Below, piece after piece: positions 1-7,785 of a DNA stretch of 24,387 bases. The position numbers and the translations under genes are program-made. Origin of the DNA: a virus; the IMG/VR virus record IMGVR_UViG_3300013103_000060, positions 1-24,387 of that record; one strand, 5' to 3'. The notes under the pieces are model-generated. The model saw only the letters and a program-made list of their open reading frames with translations, was not told the DNA's origin and searched no databases. Each line of letters opens with the position of its first letter. Positions within the stretch are counted from its first letter, which is position 1.

Positions 1-2020
1 AAGTTGTACAATATTGTTCACAAGATGAGGAACAACCTGTTTGTTCAAAACCTTCACAAGAAGAGGCACAACCGGGGGACTTCCAAGTTTTAGCTTGAAT
101 TTCTAATCTATCAGGTTCATCAGTTGATCCTGGTATATGTCTAATTGCTTCAATTTCAGCAGGAACATCTACTAAATTATCAAAATCTAAAGTAATTGTA
201 TCATTAATTTGTAATTCTGATTGATCTAAAAAAGCATTAAATTTTATTCTTTGCCTTGGATAAGCCCAACGCCTTAAAAAAAATTGAGCTAAAGAAAATG
301 CCGACCAATGGCTTTTATGTACCCAAAAATTTAAACTCTTCTCTCTTGCTCCATATAGGCTTATTGAATTAGAATCTTCTAGTTCAAGTTTTTTAGCCTT
401 ACCATCTTCAAAATAAGATACATAAAGCTTATTATAAAATTCTCCTGCTTCAATATTCTCTATTGAACTAAGTTCCCTTGTAGTATCTGAAATTGTCTTA
501 ACTGATGCACTTAAAGCATTTTGCATATAATGAAAAAACAACTTTCCATCTACAAATTTTAAAGAAATTCTTGATTGAAAAGCCACATCGAAAAGTAAAT
601 TAAAATCTATTTTTCTCTTGAGGTCTAGTCCAATTTTAAGCCAAGAAAGTGAAGCTATTGTAGCCGCTTCACTTGTTGTATCAAAATCAGCAGGATAACT
701 GAGCCCTAATTCTTGGGCAATATAAACAAGAATAGTGACAGGGTTTTCATAATTAACACCTGTTCCTGTTATGTATAAATTATTTTCAGAGTAAGGAGAT
801 TGACTAAAATTTTTAGGATCAAAGGGTAAAGTTAGAGAAGTTACATTATGTCCTAGACTTCCTGCCCAGGTGGAATCATCTAAATTCAAGGTCATCAAAG
901 AATCTTCAAGACGTACAAACGTATCAACTGCTTTTTTTCCTGCTACAAAGATTGAGCCTTTTAATTCTATTTTTTCTATATTAATTGAAGGAGCATTGTT
1001 AATAATCCATGTGTATTCTTCTAAATACTCATATACTTCCTCACCAGCTTCATGTACTATTTGCTCTGTGAATATTTCAAAATAAGTATTTGCTTGTATG
1101 CCTAGAACACTAGTTGCAGGGATAAAAGCATAAATATTTGGACTTGTAAAATTAACTATAGTTTTTATAAAATTTTGTTGCCCTATATAAAATTTTATTT
1201 TCTTACCTATCCAATTAGGGCCATTTGGTGCAAGGTTTGCAATAAAAGTATTAATAGTCGTACCTGTTGCAATTGTTTTTCCTGTTGCAGTGACTCTGCC
1301 TCGTTGAGTTAGTGCAAGCTTACCCCCCACAAAACTACCTCGAATATATTCAGAACCCAACATTAAATCTAAAGGGGTGTTTTGTTCAAACTCTTTTGAA
1401 TCATTGACCGCCGCCTCAACTGAATTCCAGCGCATTCTAGTAGTTAGAGCCGTTCTTTTTGATGCAGTTACTTGTACCGCACCTGCGGAATGTTCAACAC
1501 GCCCAACAATTAAAGGTAAAATTGAGCCTTCAGCTTCCGTTGAGATACTTGGAAAGATAGTTTTATTTGCAACATCGCCTAAACGCTCTTGAAAGTTTGT
1601 TTGATAATCTTCAATTATAAAAGTTGCTAATGGGGGGTCTTCTTTTCTTATAATCTCTCTTAATGTTCCCTTACCTATTATGAAAGCGTCAGCAAGGAGC
1701 AAGCCAGAAAAGAATTGATAAATAGTCACAGGGATTTTATAAGTTGCTTGATTGTTCATATAGCTTAAAATTGTAAAATCAGAATCTATAATTACTATAT
1801 CAGAACTCTCTTGTCTCCCTACATTTTCCCTAATTTGTGAAAATATAGATCCCCAAGAATTTATTAATTCTGGTTCTGTAATTACTGGGACTGTTAAAAC
1901 TCTGTCCGAATAATATTTAGTTCCTATAGCCCCCCCAAATTCAATTTTTATATAATTCAGGGGTTTTAAACCACTTATTTTATTCTTTTCTGCTATTGCG
2001 TTTGCTGTCAATGTTCTCAT
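1..2020 (-). CDS. Phage tail-tip / hub-like protein, 3' end outside window
   Basis: An uninterrupted frame opens with ATG at 2020 and is still open at position 1, giving at least 673 residues. It lies directly downstream of the tape measure and a distal-tail-like gene, where tail-tip or hub proteins sit in siphoviruses. The N-terminus (MRTLTANAIAEK, then short beta-rich blocks, then LPLIVGRVEHSAG near residue 170) resembles large phage tail proteins, but no catalytic motif was recognised. The last visible part carries five closely spaced cysteines (C651, C655, C663, C667, C671; spacing 3-7-3-3), unlike the Cys-poor rest. The preceding gene's stop at 2024 is 3 nt upstream of the ATG, so translation is probably coupled; the ribosome binding site is weak (GAAAG). 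The role is inferred mainly from position. Identity as a hub rather than a fibre is uncertain. Confidence 0.7.
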   Translation of the reverse strand, partial: MRTLTANAIAEKNKISGLKPLNYIKIEFGGAIGTKYYSDRVLTVPVITEPELINSWGSIFSQIRENVGRQESSDIVIIDSDFTILSYMNNQATYKIPVTIYQFFSGLLLADAFIIGKGTLREIIRKEDPPLATFIIEDYQTNFQERLGDVANKTIFPSISTEAEGSILPLIVGRVEHSAGAVQVTASKRTALTTRMRWNSVEAAVNDSKEFEQNTPLDLMLGSEYIRGSFVGGKLALTQRGRVTATGKTIATGTTINTFIANLAPNGPNWIGKKIKFYIGQQNFIKTIVNFTSPNIYAFIPATSVLGIQANTYFEIFTEQIVHEAGEEVYEYLEEYTWIINNAPSINIEKIELKGSIFVAGKKAVDTFVRLEDSLMTLNLDDSTWAGSLGHNVTSLTLPFDPKNFSQSPYSENNLYITGTGVNYENPVTILVYIAQELGLSYPADFDTTSEAATIASLSWLKIGLDLKRKIDFNLLFDVAFQSRISLKFVDGKLFFHYMQNALSASVKTISDTTRELSSIENIEAGEFYNKLYVSYFEDGKAKKLELEDSNSISLYGAREKSLNFWVHKSHWSAFSLAQFFLRRWAYPRQRIKFNAFLDQSELQINDTITLDFDNLVDVPAEIEAIRHIPGSTDEPDRLEIQAKTWKSPGCASSCEGFEQTGCSSSCEQYCTT

Positions 2021-2023
2021 TTT

Positions 2024-2440
2024 TTAGCTTTCTATTTCTATCTCTAAGCTTAAATTGTAAAAGCCTGCACTTCTTATAGAAGATGTGTAAGTGTTTCCTG
2101 AAATATTAAAATTTTCCTCTACTAATAAGTTATCTGTAAATTCTTCAAAGTTTAATTCACCCACTAAAAATCTAGCTGTCCAAATTTTTCCCTTGTGATC
2201 TGTTAGAGTAAAATCATTTGTATTAATAGTAGCAAAAGCAGTCTCCATTTGTGTTTTTTCATCTTCATTTAAACCTTCCCAGCTTAAAGAAATCTGTTTT
2301 ATGGAGAATCCTTTTTGATATCTATACAAAACCCCTGCTGCACTTCTTCCGAAAGTAACAAAGCTATTTATTTTCTTTATATTACCCCATTTAGGGTTTG
2401 AAAAGAAATAATTAACTGTTGAATAATTAAAAGTTATCAT
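2024..2440 (-). CDS. Distal tail / minor tail protein (138 aa)
   Basis: This 138-residue, beta-rich, aromatic protein lies between the tape measure gene and the large tail-tip gene, the usual place for a distal tail protein that caps the tube and anchors the tip. No signal peptide or membrane segment is visible. The start is supported by AAGGA six bases before the ATG, and that site overlaps the tape measure stop codon, so the two genes are likely coupled. The central segment (SWEGLNEDEKTQMETAFATI) looks amphipathic and helical, and the rest alternates like beta strands. The assignment rests on gene order and general composition rather than a signature motif. A small adaptor of the baseplate is the main alternative. 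Confidence 0.6.
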   Translation of the reverse strand: MITFNYSTVNYFFSNPKWGNIKKINSFVTFGRSAAGVLYRYQKGFSIKQISLSWEGLNEDEKTQMETAFATINTNDFTLTDHKGKIWTARFLVGELNFEEFTDNLLVEENFNISGNTYTSSIRSAGFYNLSLEIEIES

Positions 2441-2449
2441 TTTATTTCC

Positions 2450-4417
2450 TTAGTGCGCTGGTTGTAAGCTCTTAAATGTTTTTATTCTTGCTGGCTCTTT
2501 ATTTTCTTTCTGTGTCTTTATTTTTTTGTTCATTTCTGTTAAAAGCTTATTAGTTTTTTTTTGCTCTTGTAAACTTGCTTGATATTGTTTTTTATATATT
2601 GCAACTTGTTCAGGGGTTCTTTTACCCTCTTTTTCTAACCTATCAAACTCAGCTAATTTTTTATCTGCTTTTATTGGAACTCTTATCTTTTCTATTTCCT
2701 CCGCCCTTGCCCAAGCTTGTACCGCTTGAGAGGTTAGGTTCTGAGACATGGGGCTAGTTTTTCGTTTGCTTCTTATACCCTCTTGCTTTTTGTCTCTCCA
2801 TGTTCTTATTTCTGCTAATTCTTTTTTATAACCGCTTTTTTGCTTTGAGGCTTTAAGTCTTCGACCTAAATTTAACTCCACCGCCTGCTGGGTCAAGTCC
2901 AAAGAAGTCATTTTTGCTTTTTCGCCTGGTAAAGCTTCATAAACTTTTGCTAGACCATATAGAATATTCTCCACAATTAGTGAAAAAGCTTTTGTAATAC
3001 TCGTTCCTATACCTAGAAAAACATACTTTATTTCTAAACCCATTTTTTTAAATAAATAAGCTATTTCAAAAGCAATAATTTTAAGATCCCCAAAGGAGTT
3101 GCCTAAAATTTCTTTAAAATTATAAAAAATGGCTGCTACTTGTAAAACTATAGCTTTCAGCCTAAAGAAATTTGCAATTACAAAAGTGCCTAAAATCTTT
3201 CCTAACTTCTGCATATCATCAGTAAAGCCCATAATTTCTGGTCTAGTGTCATAAAAGCCTTTAAAAGCTTCTGCTAGCCCCTGACCAAACTGTATACTCT
3301 TAACGCGCCCATAAGCTACCATCCGATCCCATGCGAAAGCCGTGGTATTTTTCATTTTTAAAACAGCCGCAGTAAAATTACCTGTTTCACTGCTTACCTT
3401 GTTTTGTATTTCTTCATATTTCTTCATTTGATTACCTGTTAAGCCTAATGCACCAGTTAAGGCTCTAACATTACCAAAAAGCTGTGTCATCTGTTGAGTG
3501 TTACCCTTTGTAGCTGTATAAACATATTTTAGATAGTTTACTAAACCTTTTGCTTTTAGTGCCTGCAAATTAAAAGATATTCCTAAATCTTTAGCTACTC
3601 TTACCGCTTTTAATGAAGGGTTTAGTATTGAAATTAATACTTGTCTTAATGCTACTATAGTTGCGTTAGTTTTTCCACCCGTCATAGTTAAACTCGCAGT
3701 AGCCGCGCCAATTTCATCAAAACCAATTCCTAGTTGGGCGGCAATTGGTGCAATACGTCCCATTTCTGGGGCTAACTCTGCAAAAGTTGTTTTCCCATAC
3801 TTTATAGTATTAAAAAATATTTCTGCGGCTTTCTGGGCTTGTTTTAGCTTAGTAGTTCCTAAACTTTTCTTATAGGCATTAATTACTGAGGTCAAACCAT
3901 CAACGGCTGTAGCTACATCTGTAGCACTTGCAAGAGCTATATCTTGAGCCAGAGCTAAAAATTTAATAGCATCTTTTGCTTTTACACTCGCTGAAATAGC
4001 ATCATATAAACCTTTTGTCAAGGGTTCAGTAGCCCCACCCCCCCTGAGCATAAGTTTTAAAACTTCATTAGACATCCCTTTGAATTCTTCTTTAGTTTGA
4101 TTTGTTAATGTCCAGACCTGCTTCATCCCTTTTTCAAATTTCATAAATTCCTTGAGAGAATGAACAGAAAAACCAGCAACCGCTGCTATTGCTATAGAAG
4201 AAGCTTGAGCGACACTATTTGCTATCTTTTTTGAAGCTTGGCTAATTTTATTTATACTCTTTTTTGCTGCTGAAGAAGCACTTCTTGAAGCATCGCGCCA
4301 ACGATTACCAAAATTCTGTGCTGCTCTTGAAGTAATATTAGAGGCTTTTTTTGTTGCTTGTACTAAGTCTGTAGTTTTCCCAGTAAAATTTACTTTTAAT
4401 TCGTTTTTATATATCAT
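2450..4417 (-). CDS. Tail tape measure protein (TP901-type core)
   Basis: This long protein (655 aa from the chosen ATG) sets tail length and is expected to be threaded through the tail tube and ejected before DNA. The N-terminal 60 residues are Lys/Ser/Ala-rich and helical. A block at about residues 90-330 contains features typical of TP901-family tape measures (MGRIAPIAAQLGIGFDEIGA, then ASLTMTGGKTNATIVALRQ). A hydrophobic stretch follows at about 400-500, and a highly charged Lys/Glu-rich coiled C-terminus ends the protein. With about 0.15 nm of tail per residue, a tail near 100 nm would be expected. A TTG at 4438 is in frame upstream, but the ATG at 4417 is preferred because it overlaps the end of the predicted frameshifted chaperone (stop at 4407). 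No strong ribosome binding site precedes either start, which fits coupling. Confidence 0.88.
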   Translation of the reverse strand: MIYKNELKVNFTGKTTDLVQATKKASNITSRAAQNFGNRWRDASRSASSAAKKSINKISQASKKIANSVAQASSIAIAAVAGFSVHSLKEFMKFEKGMKQVWTLTNQTKEEFKGMSNEVLKLMLRGGGATEPLTKGLYDAISASVKAKDAIKFLALAQDIALASATDVATAVDGLTSVINAYKKSLGTTKLKQAQKAAEIFFNTIKYGKTTFAELAPEMGRIAPIAAQLGIGFDEIGAATASLTMTGGKTNATIVALRQVLISILNPSLKAVRVAKDLGISFNLQALKAKGLVNYLKYVYTATKGNTQQMTQLFGNVRALTGALGLTGNQMKKYEEIQNKVSSETGNFTAAVLKMKNTTAFAWDRMVAYGRVKSIQFGQGLAEAFKGFYDTRPEIMGFTDDMQKLGKILGTFVIANFFRLKAIVLQVAAIFYNFKEILGNSFGDLKIIAFEIAYLFKKMGLEIKYVFLGIGTSITKAFSLIVENILYGLAKVYEALPGEKAKMTSLDLTQQAVELNLGRRLKASKQKSGYKKELAEIRTWRDKKQEGIRSKRKTSPMSQNLTSQAVQAWARAEEIEKIRVPIKADKKLAEFDRLEKEGKRTPEQVAIYKKQYQASLQEQKKTNKLLTEMNKKIKTQKENKEPARIKTFKSLQPAH

Positions 4418-5044
4418 GATTGCCTGTTTTATTTTCAAAAGTTATTAGCTCAAATGCTAGATACTTCAACTGTTCATTATATTCAAGGGTTTTAAAAAGA
4501 AAACCCCAACGCGCCTCAGAGGAAAGAATGAAAAATTCTAAAGTTAAAGAATCCTTATTTTTTAACTTTTTTTTTCCTTTTCTAAATCTTCTAATATATC
4601 AACTTCAGTCACAGCTTTTATAATTTGAAACAAATGTACAGGAAGAAAGCCAAAATCTTGAAGTTCTTGTGTTATCTTGTCTAAGGATTCTAAATAATTG
4701 TCTTTATCAAGAAATGTTTCAAATGTTATTTCACTACTAGATTCAAGAGCCTTATGGGTAAGGGCTATATTTAGTCTTTGTTCATATTTAGACTTCTCTT
4801 TTATATAAATTTTATCTTTTGTATTATATTCTTTTAAAAATTGTTTTGTATTTGGGTCTTTGACTAGTTTTCCTTTTTCTTTAATGAAACCAGAAAAAGG
4901 TGGTATAGGTTCTGTTAATTTACAAGATAAATCTTCTTGAAAACCTAAAGGCAAAGGACTCAAGGATAACTCAAGAGAACGGGAGCCAAACTTCAAAGAT
5001 ACATCAACAGTATACTTTAAATTTTCTATGTTATTTATTTTCAT
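4407..5044 (-). CDS. Predicted -1 frameshift product, gpGT-like chaperone (about 212 aa)
   Basis: Minus-strand reading from 5044 decodes the 160-codon chaperone frame. At the heptamer A_AAA_AAA (about 4574-4568, inside a run of nine A) the ribosome can slip back one base. It then reads AAG TTA AAA AAT AAG and so on for 53 more sense codons to a TAA at 4409-4407. The extension begins KLKNKDSLTLEFF and ends FENKTGNHDI. It has mixed composition, with WGF and aromatic residues, unlike random low-complexity AT sequence. It overlaps the tape measure ATG at 4417 by a few bases, exactly as in other G/GT pairs. The frameshift is inferred from the site and frame. Its efficiency and any stimulatory structure are unknown. 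Confidence 0.7.
4562..5044 (-). CDS. Tail assembly chaperone, gpG-like (160 aa)
   Basis: This protein sits between the tail tube gene and the tape measure, the fixed position of the lambda-G-type chaperone that coats the tape measure during tail assembly. It is soluble, charged and helical, with no membrane segment. The start ATG has AAGAGG six bases upstream. The gene ends in GAA AAA AAA AGT TAA, in which the zero-frame heptamer A_AAA_AAA is a canonical -1 slippery sequence. The -1 frame stays open for a further 53 codons, reaching into the tape measure start (see the GT entry). Sequence similarity to a named chaperone family was not recognised. The call rests on position, size and the slippery site. 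Confidence 0.75.
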   Translation of the reverse strand: MKINNIENLKYTVDVSLKFGSRSLELSLSPLPLGFQEDLSCKLTEPIPPFSGFIKEKGKLVKDPNTKQFLKEYNTKDKIYIKEKSKYEQRLNIALTHKALESSSEITFETFLDKDNYLESLDKITQELQDFGFLPVHLFQIIKAVTEVDILEDLEKEKKS

Positions 5045-5067
5045 TTTAACCTCTTATTAAAATTATA

Positions 5068-5547
5068 TTAAACTTTTGCGAATGTTGGGGTTATTTCAAA
5101 ATCAGTAAATTCAAAAGCTAGTTCATTACTTTCAGAATTTTCCGTATGGCTTGTTTTAGTTAATTTTAGAAAATTAAAGGTTATTTTTTCATTTGCTTCA
5201 GTGCTTAACTCAGTATATTCTAAAACCATTTTTATGGTGTATATTTTATCATTCCAAGTGCTGATCCAACCAGACGCTGCACCTATATTTTGTAATGCTT
5301 CAAATAATGTAGGATTACCATCACTTGTTTGTTTTAGATATTGTATATGGTGTATACTAAAAGAACCTGTGACCGCTTCTTGATCTGCTTTTGTCATATC
5401 ATATAATTGTCCCCGCGCTTTTATTTGGTTGATATTATCTGTAATATCAAACTTTAGATCACCTCGTTCAGCGGCTAGTGTTATTTTTTGACCTACATTG
5501 TCCTCTATTGTTACAACAGCATCTTGCATATTCTTTACAACTGCCAT
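5068..5547 (-). CDS. Major tail tube protein (159 aa)
   Basis: This protein is expected to form the tail tube through which DNA passes. Its length, beta-rich character and position between the tail terminator and the tail chaperone match siphovirus tube proteins. The N-terminus (MAVVKNMQDAVVTIEDNVGQ) and a middle block (ALQNIGAASGWISTWNDKIY) are typical in style of phage tail tube/major tail proteins. The start is well defined: TAGGAG lies six bases before the ATG. Abundant expression is expected, and no frameshifted long form is apparent. The assignment is by context plus general resemblance. Confidence 0.7.
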   Translation of the reverse strand: MAVVKNMQDAVVTIEDNVGQKITLAAERGDLKFDITDNINQIKARGQLYDMTKADQEAVTGSFSIHHIQYLKQTSDGNPTLFEALQNIGAASGWISTWNDKIYTIKMVLEYTELSTEANEKITFNFLKLTKTSHTENSESNELAFEFTDFEITPTFAKV

Positions 5548-5556
5548 TTTTTACTC

Positions 5557-5976
5557 CTATTCTGTTATATCTGCAAAAAAATCTAAAGTAATAACTCTAT
5601 AGCTTATTGTCTTTTCCACTTTTTTTTGGTTCTCTTGGTTTTCTAAGGCTATTATTTCTGCCTCTTGTATTTTTAAAGCCACAGGGGTTTTATTTATTGT
5701 ACTATTTTGGAAAAGCCTTAAAAACTTATCCACTAATTGATCCAAAATATATATATTACTCAAATCTGTTGAGAAGATAGAAAAAGAAAAAGTCCCTTCA
5801 TATCTTCTATAAACCCCCCTGTCTGCTATTTTTCTAAAAGTTAAAACATGAATATTAGCCCAAAAATCACTAGAAGGTTCTTGATGAGATTCTTGCCAAT
5901 ATATTTTTGTCTCATTCCAATTCTTAGATATTGCTTGAAAAAGAGCCTTTTTAATTTGAGTAATTTCCTGATTCAT
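5557..5976 (-). CDS. Tail terminator-like protein (139 aa)
   Basis: This gene lies between an HK97-gp10-like tail completion gene and the tail tube gene, where the tail terminator that caps the proximal tube is normally found. The protein starts with a helix (QITQIKKALFQAISKNW) and continues with alternating strands and helices (HVLTFRKIADRGVYRRYEGTFSFSIF, then ISYRVITLDFFADI), a layout shared by small alpha/beta terminator proteins. Its ATG overlaps the previous gene's stop (ATGA at 5973-5976), indicating coupled translation. No catalytic residues are expected. A different neck component is possible. Confidence 0.6.
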   Translation of the reverse strand: MNQEITQIKKALFQAISKNWNETKIYWQESHQEPSSDFWANIHVLTFRKIADRGVYRRYEGTFSFSIFSTDLSNIYILDQLVDKFLRLFQNSTINKTPVALKIQEAEIIALENQENQKKVEKTISYRVITLDFFADITE

Positions 5977-6293
5977 TTTAGTTTTAAAACCTTTCTTGAT
6001 AACTCTTTCAATGACACTCTGACCATGCCTAAAGGAGCTTGTTTTGAATGTCCAAATTCAAGATATACAGTATAATGAACACGATTATAAACAGACCAAC
6101 CACCTTCTGACAGGGGTCTTATATACCAGCCAGCCCTTGATTGACCTAAGTCGACTGGGTTGCGTAATTTTACCATCCTTTTGAATTTAAAAGCCAGTTC
6201 CGCAAGAATCTTTTCTTTATTTTGCTTCGTTTTTTGTAAAAATTTATCTAGGTTTTTTTGAAACTCCTTTATATTTGTTTCTAATTTTATCAT
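5973..6293 (-). CDS. HK97 gp10-like tail completion/neck protein (106 aa)
   Basis: The 106-residue protein shows the recognisable pattern of the HK97-gp10/tail-component family. A helical, Lys-rich N-terminus is followed by NPVDLGQSRAGW and then NRVHYTVYLEFGHSKQAPLG near residues 70-90, which corresponds to the family's N-x-x-x-Y-x-x-x-x-E-F-G core. Such proteins join the head connector to the tail. The start codon overlaps the preceding stop as TAATG, and the gene's own stop overlaps the next start as ATGA, so it sits in a tightly coupled run of neck genes. Confidence 0.78.
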   Translation of the reverse strand: MIKLETNIKEFQKNLDKFLQKTKQNKEKILAELAFKFKRMVKLRNPVDLGQSRAGWYIRPLSEGGWSVYNRVHYTVYLEFGHSKQAPLGMVRVSLKELSRKVLKLK

Positions 6294-6622
6294 TATATAA
6301 CTCTTACAAAAGCTTTTAAAATTCCTTGGGTTTTAATAATTTCAACAACAAGCCAGATGTTATCTATAATATCATTTTTCTTGATCTCAGCATCTTCTGA
6401 GTTAATAAAAATTGCTGTTTCAGCAATTTTTATTAAGTTTGGAAAAAGGCGTAAGTCTTTTTCTGTAATAGAAGCAGGAACAATAGTTATTGATATTATT
6501 GTCTCTGTTTTTGTTTTATTTCCTGTCTTTAAATTAATAGTTTCACTTGTTAGGAGCTTTAAAGTTCTTTCTTCTCCAAAATCTTGATCAAAAATATTAA
6601 AGTCATCAGTTAGCCAGGTCAT
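6293..6622 (-). CDS. Head closure / head-tail connector-like protein (109 aa)
   Basis: The small beta-rich protein is placed between capsid-side genes and the gp10-like protein, where the head-completion 'stopper' normally occurs. It contains short strands (TIISITIVPASITEKDLRLF and NIWLVVEIIK) and a polar loop, consistent with the small beta-barrel fold of head-closure proteins. No motif allows a firm assignment. The start overlaps the upstream kinase gene's stop (ATGA at 6619-6622). Function is inferred from order and size only. Confidence 0.5.
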   Translation of the reverse strand: MTWLTDDFNIFDQDFGEERTLKLLTSETINLKTGNKTKTETIISITIVPASITEKDLRLFPNLIKIAETAIFINSEDAEIKKNDIIDNIWLVVEIIKTQGILKAFVRVI

Positions 6623-7224
6623 TTTTTAATCCTGTCTGATTCTATAATTTCTAAATATTCAAGAATCCTTGAATATTTAAAATTTACTGATATATTTAAA
6701 ACGTGCCTGCTGGGGTTCTTTTGGTTTTCTATAAATTCTTTATAAAAAAAGTCCAAGTCTTTAAGATAATCTAGTTTTATATTTTGTTCACAAATTCTTC
6801 CTCTTGACTTAATTCTTTTGAGGCATATTTTAGGTTCTGTCATTATATAAAAATAGATTGGTTTTGGTAAAGACACCTCATATTTATTTGATATAATTTT
6901 GAGCATTTCAAAACGTTTAGTATCTAAAAAACCTTGTTTGTGTAGGGTTTGAGTAAAAACCCTAGTTAAACCAAAATCTGTCAGAATATTATCTTTTTTG
7001 CTTTCTTGAAGCCCCTGATAATAAGCATCTTCCATGAAGACCTGTAAATGCATACCCCATTTTTCAGGTTCTTTATAGTATAAATCTAGTAAGGGGTTAG
7101 TTTCAACAGGTTCATCAAGAATAAAATAATCAGGTCTTTCTTTTTTTAGAAAATTTAGTAATGTACTTTTTCCTGAACCAATATTACCTATTATTCTTAT
7201 TATATTAGGCTGTTTGAAATGCAT
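6619..7224 (-). CDS. Deoxynucleoside kinase-like P-loop kinase
   Basis: This protein of about 201 residues resembles deoxynucleoside kinases, which phosphorylate salvaged deoxynucleosides and feed dNTP pools. Visible features are a Walker A loop GNIGSGKST at residues 13-21 of the chosen start, the E of LDEP near 38, and an Arg-rich lid RIKSRGR with a following Y-L as in the family. The usual DRS/ERS motif reads D-F-G here, losing the Arg at its standard place; an Arg follows four residues later. Three ATGs are possible (7254, 7230, 7224). AAGG at 7237-7234 is best spaced for 7224, and 7254 would overlap the upstream gene by 50 nt. A metabolic gene inside the neck/capsid operon is out of place, so it may be a moron-like insertion. 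Confidence 0.75.
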   Translation of the reverse strand: MHFKQPNIIRIIGNIGSGKSTLLNFLKKERPDYFILDEPVETNPLLDLYYKEPEKWGMHLQVFMEDAYYQGLQESKKDNILTDFGLTRVFTQTLHKQGFLDTKRFEMLKIISNKYEVSLPKPIYFYIMTEPKICLKRIKSRGRICEQNIKLDYLKDLDFFYKEFIENQKNPSRHVLNISVNFKYSRILEYLEIIESDRIKK

Positions 7225-7555
7225 ATACATATACCTTATCCACAACGCTTGCATCTATATATAGATAACCATCATCTTGATTATATATTGACTTAGGGAA
7301 ATACCCTTTAATCACTACTTGATTAGTTGCTGAGCCATCTGCTAGGGTAAAAGAAAGATCAGCTATTTCTAAGTTATCAATATCACTTGTTGAAATAGTT
7401 ACTATATTTACCCCAGCCTCAATATTTCTAAAACTTAACAGGGTTTTGCCATCATTCTTTACTTTTAGCCCATCCGCAGGGATTAATGTGTCAACTATAG
7501 TAGTCCCTAAAGCCCCCCTACTAAGTACATTTACATCAATTTCTGTTCTTGCCAT
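7205..7555 (-). CDS. Small beta-rich virion-type protein, function unknown (116 aa)
   Basis: The 116-residue protein (MARTEIDVNVLSRGALGTTI at the N-terminus) is rich in Val/Ile/Asp/Gly and looks entirely beta-stranded. It has no charged coiled parts and no signal peptide. It follows a 69-codon ORF, to which it is joined by a TAATG overlap at 7557-7553, and precedes the kinase. Position between the major capsid and the neck genes and the beta-rich composition suggest a capsid-decorating or connector protein. No family was recognised. Confidence 0.6.
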   Translation of the reverse strand: MARTEIDVNVLSRGALGTTIVDTLIPADGLKVKNDGKTLLSFRNIEAGVNIVTISTSDIDNLEIADLSFTLADGSATNQVVIKGYFPKSIYNQDDGYLYIDASVVDKVYVYAFQTA

Positions 7556-7764
7556 TATTCAAATCTCCAAATAGTTTCCTCTTGACAGGAAATGTTAGCT
7601 AATAAATCGGTACACCAGCTTATAGTTTCTCTTAATGACTTCAAGTGTTCCGCATGTTTTACTAAATATTCGCCTATTTTATAACTTGGTTTTGGGTCCA
7701 CTAAAACCGCAGTAAGTGCAGTTTTAGCTTGTTCTAAAATAATATTAATTTCTTCCTCAGTCAT
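7555..7764 (-). CDS. Small helical head-module protein, function unknown (69 aa)
   Basis: This 69-residue, mainly helical protein (EEEINIILEQAKTALTAVLV, then YLVKHAEHLKSLRETISW) lies immediately downstream of the major capsid gene. Small helical proteins in this location often act as head-tail adaptors or capsid accessories in phages, but no diagnostic motif is seen. Its stop overlaps the next start (TAATG). The coding call is supported by tight packing with its neighbours and regular composition. Confidence 0.6.
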   Translation of the reverse strand: MTEEEINIILEQAKTALTAVLVDPKPSYKIGEYLVKHAEHLKSLRETISWCTDLLANISCQEETIWRFE

Positions 7765-7785
7765 TTTTTAACTCCCAGAAGAAAA

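Noticed and set aside
4420-4623. 67-codon plus-strand frame over the chaperone/tape-measure junction
   Set aside because: Antisense to the frameshift region; no start signals, and the -1 frame on the minus strand explains the open stretch.
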